Below are positions 1-5,053 of a DNA stretch of 5,053 nt, piece after piece. The notes under the pieces were generated by a model that was not told where the DNA came from, did no database searches, and was given only the letters and a program-made list of their open reading frames with translations. Both the position numbers and the translations under genes were made by a program. Each line of letters begins with the position of its first letter. Position 1 is the stretch's first letter. This DNA is from an uncultured Pseudomonadota bacterium (GTDB lineage: Bacteria > Pseudomonadota > Gammaproteobacteria > Burkholderiales > SCOH01), in assembly GCA_937863215.1 (NCBI GenBank), contig CALMFQ010000480.1, positions 1 to 5,053 on the forward strand, written 5' to 3'.

Positions 1-1148
1 TCGGCCAGCTTGCGGCCGTATTCGACGTGTTCGTTCAGCCACAGCTCGAACGGGTCTTTCAGCATGCTCGATACCAGACGCAACGCGTCACGGCTGGAGA
101 GGCGTTCTTTGGTCTGGCCCTGGAACTGCGGGTCGAGCACTTTCGCCGACAATACGAACGAGGCACGCGCGAACACGTCTTCCGGCAGCAGCTTGACTCC
201 TTTCGGCAGCAAGCTGTGCATGTCGACAAAGCTCTTGATGGCGTTAAACACGCCATCGCGCAGGCCGGTTTCGTGGGTGCCGCCGGAAGGCGTGGGGATC
301 AGGTTGACGTAGGATTCGCGCGAGATGCCGCCTTCTTCGGTCCAGGTGATCACCCAGCTGGCGCCTTCACCCGGCGAGAAGCTCTCGTTGCCGGCGCCGA
401 CATATTTTTCGCCCTTGAACAGCGGCACCGCCAGGTCTTGCCCGGCGAGCATTTCCGACAGATAGCCGGAGAGGCCATCGGGGTAGCACCAGTTTTTCAC
501 CTCCTCGTTGCCATCGCGCTTTTCGATGCTCAGGCTAACTTCGATCCCCGGCAGCAACACCGCCTTGGAGCGCAGGATGTGCTCCAGCTCGCCCATCGGA
601 ATATTCGGCGAATCGAAATATTTGCCGTCCGGCCAGGCGCGCACGCTGGTGCCGGTGGTTTTCTTGGCAATGTCGCGCAGCTTGGCCAGTGGCTCGATCA
701 CAAAACCGTCGCCGAACGCCAGCTTGTGCTCGCCGCCATCACGCTTGACGCTGACTTCCAGCCGCGTTGACAGCGCATTGGTGACGCTGACGCCGACGCC
801 GTGCAAGCCGCCGGAGAAGCTGTAGGCGCCGCCGTCTTTCTTGTTGAACTTGCCGCCGGCGTGCAGTTGGGTGAACACCACTTCCACCGTCGGCACGCCC
901 ATTTCCGGGTGGATGCCGACCGGAATGCCGCGGCCGTCGTCGGCCACCGATACCGAGCCATCGCCGTGGATGCGCACGTCGATGCGCTTGGCGAAACCGG
1001 CCAGCGCCTCGTCGGCGGCGTTGTCGATCACTTCCTGGATGATGTGCAGCGGGTTTTCGGTGCGGGTATACATGCCGGGGCGGTGCTTGACCGGCTCCAG
1101 GCCCTTGAGGACTTTGACCGAGGATTCGTCGTATTGCTGAACTGCCAT
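1..1148 (-). CDS. parE: DNA topoisomerase IV subunit B (ParE), N-terminal part, cut by left window edge
   Basis: ParE is the ATPase subunit of topoisomerase IV. With ParC it decatenates daughter chromosomes and relaxes supercoils in the cytoplasm. The gene starts at an ATG at 1148 and reads leftward without a stop for 382 complete codons, so roughly the last 40% (mainly the TOPRIM domain and tail) is off-window. Seen in order are a GHKL ATPase N-box E-V-I-D-N (residues 39-43), D-D-G-R-G-I-P (70-76), the ATP-lid glycine-rich stretch G-G-L-H-G-V-G (113-119) and the transducer-domain Q-T-K loop (345-347) that contacts the ATP phosphate. The stretch R-P-G-M-Y-T-R-T-E-N-P-L-H (23-35) is typical of ParE; GyrB usually has M-Y-I-G-D-T there, which is why I call ParE rather than GyrB. 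A weak ribosome site (GAGA) lies about six bases before the ATG. The gene is divergent from the FIST gene, and nothing looks broken in the visible part. Confidence 0.95.
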   Translation of the reverse strand, partial: MAVQQYDESSVKVLKGLEPVKHRPGMYTRTENPLHIIQEVIDNAADEALAGFAKRIDVRIHGDGSVSVADDGRGIPVGIHPEMGVPTVEVVFTQLHAGGKFNKKDGGAYSFSGGLHGVGVSVTNALSTRLEVSVKRDGGEHKLAFGDGFVIEPLAKLRDIAKKTTGTSVRAWPDGKYFDSPNIPMGELEHILRSKAVLLPGIEVSLSIEKRDGNEEVKNWCYPDGLSGYLSEMLAGQDLAVPLFKGEKYVGAGNESFSPGEGASWVITWTEEGGISRESYVNLIPTPSGGTHETGLRDGVFNAIKSFVDMHSLLPKGVKLLPEDVFARASFVLSAKVLDPQFQGQTKERLSSRDALRLVSSMLKDPFELWLNEHVEYGRKLA

Positions 1149-1177
1149 TGCGGTTCTCGTGGTGGAATCAGGCGTGC

Positions 1178-1183
1178 ATTATA
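1178..1183 (-). promoter_or_regulatory. Candidate -10 element of the parE promoter
   Basis: Read on the minus strand, these six bases are exactly TATAAT, the sigma-70 -10 consensus, inside otherwise GC-rich DNA. It sits 29 bases upstream of the parE ATG, which would give a leader of about 20-25 bases. No good -35 hexamer is visible at 16-18 bases spacing (GTGTGC at 17), and there is no TGn extended -10. The call therefore rests on the -10 match and its position. Confidence 0.5.
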
Positions 1184-1263
1184 GCGGCGCGGCACGGCCA
1201 GCACACCCGCTTGCAGCCAGCGGCGCGGGGCTGCGGCAAACGAGAGCGCCGAAGTGGCGCTTA

Positions 1264-1292
1264 TTGAGAGAAAACCTAAACTGAAAACATCT
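1264..1292 (+). promoter_or_regulatory. Weak candidate promoter for the FIST/kinase operon
   Basis: A locally A/T-rich patch lies just upstream of the preferred FIST start. It contains TTGAGA (1264-1269, four of six matches to TTGACA if counted strictly by position, five if only the fifth base differs) and, 17 bases later, ACATCT (1287-1292), a poor -10. The drop in GC suggests that this stretch is non-coding and regulatory, but the hexamers alone are not convincing. Confidence 0.2.
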
Positions 1293-1313
1293 TCTTCAGA
1301 TCCGAACACCATC

Positions 1314-2462
1314 ATGCGCGCCCAATCAGCCCAGACCCATCAATCCGATCCTTACCGCGCCGGGCTGGAGCTCGGCGAAGCGCTGGCCGAATGCGCGCCG
1401 GAAGTCGTCTTCCTGTTCAGCAGCATCCATTACGGCCTGGATGCCGATCTGGCCGAAGGCGTCAGCGATGCGCTGGACAATCCGCTGCTGCTGATTGTCG
1501 GCAATTCCGGCGACGGCATTTACGAAAGCGGCGGTATGCTCGATTTCGGCGCCACTGCGCTCGGCATCAACAGCGAGGGGCGCGCACGCTGGTATCTGGC
1601 CAGCGCCGGCAACGTCAAGGCCGATCCGGCGGCGGCAACCCGCGCAGCCTGGCAGCAGCTGCAGCAGCATGGGCCGCTGAACTGGGCGCTGCTGGTATCG
1701 GATTTTCATGCCGATGCGTCGCAGATCGAACAAGTGCTGGCCGACGAGGTGCCGATCCCGGTGGTGGGCGGTCTGGCGGCCGACGATAACCGCATGCACG
1801 ACAGCTTTGTCTACGCCAACCGGGAAATCCTGCGCGATAGCCTGGCAATGCTCGGCTGTCAGGGCGACATCGCGTTCGAGATCGATATCGGCAACACCTT
1901 ACCGGCAGTCGGCAGCCCGGGCCAGATCGACGATGCGGCCGGCGCCGAGGTGCGCCAGATCGACGGCCTGTCGGCGATGGACTTCATCGAACGCGAAACC
2001 GGCAAGCCGGTGCTGCAGAGCGATCGCGGCATCGTTTCGCTGACAATTATCAACCCGGATGCGCCGAGCGAACGCAAGCTGCGCTCGATTGTGCCGGATT
2101 TCAGCACCGACGCCGGCCATCTCGGCCTGTATGGCGGTATCGAGACTGGCAAGACGGTGCAGGTGTGCCTTGCCACGCCGGCGCAGCTGCTGCAGGAAGT
2201 GGATGAAATCGCGGCGCGGGCGGCGCGGGCGGCGTTCCAGCCCAAGGCCGCGCTGATTGTCAGCTGCGGCGGGCGCAAGCAGATGCTCGGGCCGCAGATC
2301 GGCAATGAAATCAGCCGCCTGACCGGCGCGTTTGCCGAACGCCTGCCGCTGGCCGGCTTTCCCTCGTTCGGCGAAATCGCACCGCTGCAAGGGCCGGCCG
2401 GCTATACCCGCAACCTGTTTCACAACATGACCTACGTACTGCTGTTGCTGGGTGACAGATGA
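1314..2462 (+). CDS. FIST-domain protein (FIST_N + FIST_C), probable ligand-sensing partner of the adjacent kinase
   Basis: A 382-residue soluble protein with the two-part FIST architecture. FIST proteins are proposed, from domain context, to sense small ligands such as amino acids in signal transduction; no enzymatic role is known to me. Roughly residues 15-200 are FIST_N, with the hydrophobic strand ending in V-G-N-S-G-D-G-I-Y (62-70) and the later P-V-V-G-G-L-A-A-D-D (149-158). Residues about 205-365 are FIST_C, with the S-C-G-G-R motif (317-321) and G-F-P-S-F-G-E-I-A-P (348-357), which match the family's usual S-C-x-G-R and G-F-x-x-x-G-E-I. No signal peptide or membrane segment is visible. 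I chose the ATG at 1314. An in-frame GTG at 1254 would add 20 residues that are polar and low in complexity and lie in an A/T-rich, promoter-like patch; neither start has a strong ribosome site. The stop overlaps the kinase start (ATGA, 2459-2462), so the two are co-transcribed and probably translationally coupled. Confidence 0.88.
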   Translation: MRAQSAQTHQSDPYRAGLELGEALAECAPEVVFLFSSIHYGLDADLAEGVSDALDNPLLLIVGNSGDGIYESGGMLDFGATALGINSEGRARWYLASAGNVKADPAAATRAAWQQLQQHGPLNWALLVSDFHADASQIEQVLADEVPIPVVGGLAADDNRMHDSFVYANREILRDSLAMLGCQGDIAFEIDIGNTLPAVGSPGQIDDAAGAEVRQIDGLSAMDFIERETGKPVLQSDRGIVSLTIINPDAPSERKLRSIVPDFSTDAGHLGLYGGIETGKTVQVCLATPAQLLQEVDEIAARAARAAFQPKAALIVSCGGRKQMLGPQIGNEISRLTGAFAERLPLAGFPSFGEIAPLQGPAGYTRNLFHNMTYVLLLLGDR

Positions 2463-3637
2463 GCCGCTTTCTCAGCACCATCCAGCCGGTTCCGGCCGGA
2501 TTCGAGCATTTCAGGCCCAGCAAGCGCAACCTGCAGGCGCGGCCGGTGGTGGTGTATCTGGACGATACCGCGCCGCTGGCGGAAGTGGTGCCGGCATGGC
2601 AGGCGCGCATGCAGGGTATCGTCTGCGTGCCCGGCGCGCACTGGTCAACACGCCAGCTGGCGCCGTTGCTGTGGCAGATGAGCGTGCCGGCGGCACAGCA
2701 GGATACGCTGGCAACGCTGGCGCTACCGCTGCTGGAATGTATCGATCAGGCAGTGGGCGAGCATCAGCGGCTGGTAACCGTGGACGACCGGGTCAAGCGC
2801 CAGCAGCTGGAGCTGGAAACACTGCGCCAGGACTACCAGCGCGTCACCAGCCGGCTGCAGCAGCAGGTGGCCGATCTGTCGCAGGCCGAAGCCAGGGTGC
2901 GCGAAACCAACGAGGCGCTGGAGCAGCGTGTGGCACAGCGCACCGCCGAGCTGGAGCAGGTCAACCGCGAACTGGAGAGCTTCTCCTACTCGGTCTCGCA
3001 CGATCTGCGCGCACCGCTGCGCGCCATTGTCGGCTTTGCCCAGAGCCTGGAAGAAGACATCGCCGCGCGCCTCGATCCGCTTGAATTGCAGATGCTGCAG
3101 CGCATTCTCGCCAACGGCTTCCGCATGAATCAGCTGATCGACGACCTGCTGGCGCTGTCGCGCGCCACGCAGCAAAACCTGTCGCGCACCGGGCTGGATT
3201 TGTCGGCAATGATCGGCGATATCGCCACGCGGCTGCTGGCAAACGCGGTCAAGCCGGTGAGCGTGGCGATCATGCCCGATCTGCATGCCAATGGCGACGC
3301 GCGGCTGGTCAATGTGCTGCTGGAAAACCTGCTCGGCAATGCGATCAAGTTCAGCCGCGAGGTGGCGCAGCCGCACATCGCTTTTGCCGCCGAACAGCGT
3401 GACGGTGAAACGGTGTTCTACCTGCGCGACAACGGCGCCGGCTTCGACATGCAGTGGTCAAGCCGGCTGTTTGTCGCCTTTCAGCGGCTGCACAAGGAAA
3501 CCGAATTCGAGGGCACCGGCATCGGTCTGGCTACCGTCAAACGCGTGATACTGCGCCACGGCGGCAGGGTTTGGGCCGAGTCGGAGCCAGGCCACGGCGC
3601 CACTTTCTATTTCACCCTGCCCGATCCGGCCGGCTGA
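2459..3637 (+). CDS. Soluble sensor histidine kinase with unassigned N-terminal domain
   Basis: A 392-residue cytoplasmic histidine kinase that would autophosphorylate on His181 and pass phosphate to a response regulator not present here. Residues 1-105 form a block I cannot assign: short hydrophobic strands (V-V-V-Y-L-D-D, 30-36), tryptophans at 47, 62 and 72, no transmembrane segment and no clear PAS, GAF or HAMP motif. Residues about 109-173 are a Gln/Glu/Arg/Leu-rich coiled coil. The dimerisation/phosphoacceptor (HisKA) domain follows with S-V-S-H-D-L-R-A-P-L-R (178-188). The catalytic domain has an N-box E-N-L-L-G-N-A-I-K-F (289-298), G1 D-N-G-A-G-F (324-329), an F-box-like L-F-V-A-F-Q-R-L-H (337-345) and G2 G-T-G-I-G-L-A (352-358), so all residues needed for ATP binding look intact. 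The F-S-Y-S-V-S-H-D-L-R-A-P-L-R and F-Q-R-L-H signatures resemble phytochrome-like kinases. The start at 2459 overlaps the FIST stop by four bases with no proper ribosome site, which favours translational coupling. Confidence 0.92.
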   Translation: MSRFLSTIQPVPAGFEHFRPSKRNLQARPVVVYLDDTAPLAEVVPAWQARMQGIVCVPGAHWSTRQLAPLLWQMSVPAAQQDTLATLALPLLECIDQAVGEHQRLVTVDDRVKRQQLELETLRQDYQRVTSRLQQQVADLSQAEARVRETNEALEQRVAQRTAELEQVNRELESFSYSVSHDLRAPLRAIVGFAQSLEEDIAARLDPLELQMLQRILANGFRMNQLIDDLLALSRATQQNLSRTGLDLSAMIGDIATRLLANAVKPVSVAIMPDLHANGDARLVNVLLENLLGNAIKFSREVAQPHIAFAAEQRDGETVFYLRDNGAGFDMQWSSRLFVAFQRLHKETEFEGTGIGLATVKRVILRHGGRVWAESEPGHGATFYFTLPDPAG

Positions 3638-3652
3638 GATTACCGCACACCG

Positions 3653-3682
3653 AAAAAAAGCGGGGCGCCTTGCGGCACCCCG
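3653..3682 (-). terminator. Intrinsic terminator of the ammonium transporter gene
   Basis: On the minus strand a hairpin (3682 down to 3661; nine-position stem with one internal C/A mismatch, four-base loop GCAA) is followed after two bases by seven T (3659-3653). This is the classic rho-independent layout, about 65 bases past the transporter stop codon. On the plus strand the same hairpin is followed by AATCACCTT, not a T-run, so it should end minus-strand transcripts much better than the kinase operon's. Confidence 0.8.
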
Positions 3683-3718
3683 AATCACCTTGCGAAAGGT
3701 CAGAAGCGTTTCTGTGAT

Positions 3719-3735
3719 GGGGGCGCTACGCCCCC
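3719..3735. repeat. Small perfect inverted repeat between the convergent genes
   Basis: GGGGGCG and CGCCCCC form a perfect seven-base-pair stem with a three-base loop, ending 11 bases beyond the transporter stop codon (3747-3749). No T-run follows on either strand, so it is not a standard intrinsic terminator. It might protect the transporter mRNA 3' end or add to termination. A weaker five-base-pair inverted repeat (CAGAA/TTCTG, 3701-3714) lies between it and the main terminator. Confidence 0.45.
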
Positions 3736-3746
3736 GGCAATCCAGC

Positions 3747-5053
3747 TTACAGGTTGTATGCGCGTTCGCCGTGCGAAGTCACATCCAGACCTTCGCGCTC
3801 TTCTTCTTCCGGCACACGCAGACCGATCAGGATGTCCACCAGCTTGAAGGCGACAATCGATACCACTGCCGACCAGACGACGGTCAGACCGACTGCGGTA
3901 GCCTGGATTTGCACCTGGCCGGCAATCGAGTAGGCATCGGTGCTCATCTTGTTGGTCACATAGTCGAAAATGCCCACGCCACCCAGCGACGGATCGGCAA
4001 ACACGCCGGTCAGCAGCGCGCCGAGGATACCGCCCACGCCGTGCACGCCGAATACATCCAGCGCATCGTCAGCGCCCAGCATGCGTTTCAGGCCATGCAC
4101 ACCCCACAGGCACACCACGCCAGCCAGCAGACCGATTGCCAGCGCACCGCCGACACCGACGAAACCGCAGGCCGGAGTAATCGCAACCAGACCGGCAACC
4201 GCGCCCGAAGCGCCACCCAGCATCGACGGCTTGCCTTTCAGCAGCCATTCGGCCAGCGTCCACGCGATTGCCGCTGCAGCAGTGGCGATCCAGGTGTTGA
4301 CGAATGCCAGAGCGGCAGTACCGTTGGCCTCCAGTGCCGAGCCGGCGTTGAAACCGAACCAGCCGAACCACAGCAGCGAAGCGCCGATCATGGTCATGGT
4401 CAGGCTGTGCGGCGTGAATGCCTCTTTGCCGAAGCCGATACGCTTGCCCACCATGTAGGATCCCACCAGACCGGCAACAGCAGCGTTGATGTGCACCACG
4501 GTACCGCCGGCGAAATCGAACGCACCCTTCTGGAACAGGAAACCGGCGGTGGCGTTGGCAGCGTCGGCGGCAGCCTTGCTGGTGTAGCCATCCGGGCCGG
4601 CCCAGTACCAGACCATGTGTGCCACCGGCAGGTACGACAGGGTGAACCAGATGACGCAGAACGCCAGCACCGCCGAGAACTTGATGCGCTCGGCAAAGGC
4701 GCCGAGAATCAGGCCGCAGGTGATCGCGGCAAACGCGCCCTGGAACGCCACGTAGATCAGTTCCGACACGCCCACGCCCTTGCTGAAAGTGGCGGCAATC
4801 GAATCCGGGGTGATGCCCTTGAGCAGCACCTTGGAGAACGAGCCGAAGAACGCGTTGCCTTCGGTGAACGCCACGCTGTAGCCGTACACCATCCACAGCA
4901 CCGAGATCAGCGAGAACACGGTGAATACCTGCATCAGCACCGACAGCATGTTCTTGCTGCGGACCAGGCCGCCGTAGAACAGCGCCAGGCCGGGAATCGA
5001 CATCAGGATTACCAGTGCGGCGGAAACCATCAGCCAGGCGTTATCGCCCTTGT
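3747..5053 (-). CDS. amtB: Ammonium transporter, AmtB family, 5' end cut by right window edge
   Basis: An inner-membrane Amt/Rh channel that conducts ammonium/ammonia and in proteobacteria is normally gated by the PII protein GlnK. The frame stays open from the edge (434 complete codons), and the residues before the first in-window ATG (5030) read K-G-D-N-A-W-L. These match the family's conserved D-N-A-[FW] just ahead of TM1, so the ATG at 5030 is internal and the true start is off-window. Numbered from that Met: F-Y-G-G-L-V-R-S-K-N (18-27), Phe100, Trp141, Asp172, the twin pore histidines His180 (V-V-H-I-N-A) and His330 (F-G-V-H-G-V-G-G), Phe227 and Ser231. Their spacing fits E. coli AmtB Phe107, Trp148, Asp160, His168, His318, Phe215 and Ser219 if about 19 extra residues lie in the loop at 142-170. 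About ten hydrophobic membrane segments are visible. The cytoplasmic tail E-E-E-E-R-E-G-L-D-V-T-S-H-G-E-R-A-Y (408-425) is the GlnK-contacting type and is complete. A glnK gene may lie upstream, to the right. Confidence 0.96.
   Translation of the reverse strand, partial: KGDNAWLMVSAALVILMSIPGLALFYGGLVRSKNMLSVLMQVFTVFSLISVLWMVYGYSVAFTEGNAFFGSFSKVLLKGITPDSIAATFSKGVGVSELIYVAFQGAFAAITCGLILGAFAERIKFSAVLAFCVIWFTLSYLPVAHMVWYWAGPDGYTSKAAADAANATAGFLFQKGAFDFAGGTVVHINAAVAGLVGSYMVGKRIGFGKEAFTPHSLTMTMIGASLLWFGWFGFNAGSALEANGTAALAFVNTWIATAAAAIAWTLAEWLLKGKPSMLGGASGAVAGLVAITPACGFVGVGGALAIGLLAGVVCLWGVHGLKRMLGADDALDVFGVHGVGGILGALLTGVFADPSLGGVGIFDYVTNKMSTDAYSIAGQVQIQATAVGLTVVWSAVVSIVAFKLVDILIGLRVPEEEEREGLDVTSHGERAYNL

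Noticed and set aside
27..770. Open frame of 247 codons on the plus strand
   Set aside because: It lies opposite the parE coding frame, which has unmistakable GHKL and transducer motifs. Long antisense frames are expected in GC-rich coding DNA, and the product resembles no family I know.
3..1148. Possibility that this gene is gyrB
   Set aside because: The M-Y-T-R-T-E-N-P-L-H stretch and the Q-T-K position fit ParE. GyrB would be expected to show M-Y-I-G-D-T there.
801..1184. Open frame of 127 codons on the plus strand opposite the parE start
   Set aside because: It covers the parE ATPase domain in antisense and runs through the parE promoter region. No motif supports it.
1899..2423. Open frame of 174 codons on the minus strand inside the FIST gene
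   Set aside because: It is antisense to the FIST_C domain, whose S-C-G-G-R and G-E-I-A-P motifs lie in the plus frame. The product is Arg/Ala-rich shadow sequence.
2723..3376. Open frame of 217 codons on the minus strand inside the kinase gene
   Set aside because: It is antisense to the coiled coil, the HisKA domain and the N-box. Its content mirrors the Gln- and Leu-rich plus-strand coding and has no independent support.
4069..4896. Open frame of 275 codons on the minus strand in another frame of the transporter gene
   Set aside because: It overlaps the transporter in a shifted frame and is Arg/Gly/Cys-rich. The overlapping frame has all Amt pore residues, so this is a shadow and not a frameshifted gene.
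3747..5030. ATG at 5030 as the true start of the transporter
   Set aside because: The frame continues upstream to the window edge with conserved family residues (D-N-A-W-L), and the ATG falls inside TM1.

Overview
The window is a GC-rich, tightly packed bacterial segment. Four protein genes fill nearly all of it, with third codon positions dominated by G and C. The ParE type (start region with the P-G-M-Y-T-R-T-E-N signature) and the AmtB type (a long loop before the first channel histidine, then a C-terminal tail ending in G-E-R-A-Y) suggest a betaproteobacterium. A member of the Neisseriales such as Chromobacterium or a relative is plausible, but that placement rests on family resemblance and no search was run.

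Layout: (1) 1-1148, minus strand: the N-terminal 382 codons of parE, the ATPase subunit of topoisomerase IV, cut by the left window edge. (2) 1149-1313: a short divergent intergenic region with an exact TATAAT facing parE. (3) 1314-2462, plus strand: a FIST-domain protein (FIST_N plus FIST_C). (4) 2459-3637, plus strand: a soluble histidine kinase that overlaps the FIST gene by the four bases ATGA, so the two form an operon. (5) 3638-3746: a convergent intergenic region with three hairpins, one of which is a good intrinsic terminator for the minus strand. (6) 3747-5053, minus strand: an AmtB-type ammonium transporter with an intact C-terminus, whose true start lies beyond the right window edge.

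Functionally, parE and amtB are conserved genes that appear unrelated to their neighbours here. The accessory element is the FIST/histidine-kinase pair. The kinase has no membrane segment and no recognisable PAS, GAF or HAMP input domain. Instead it has an unassigned N-terminal block of about 105 residues and a coiled-coil linker. The inferred model is a cytoplasmic two-protein sensor in which the FIST protein binds a small ligand and controls the kinase. No response regulator lies in the window. There are no RNA genes, mobile elements, CRISPR arrays or long repeats that I can support.
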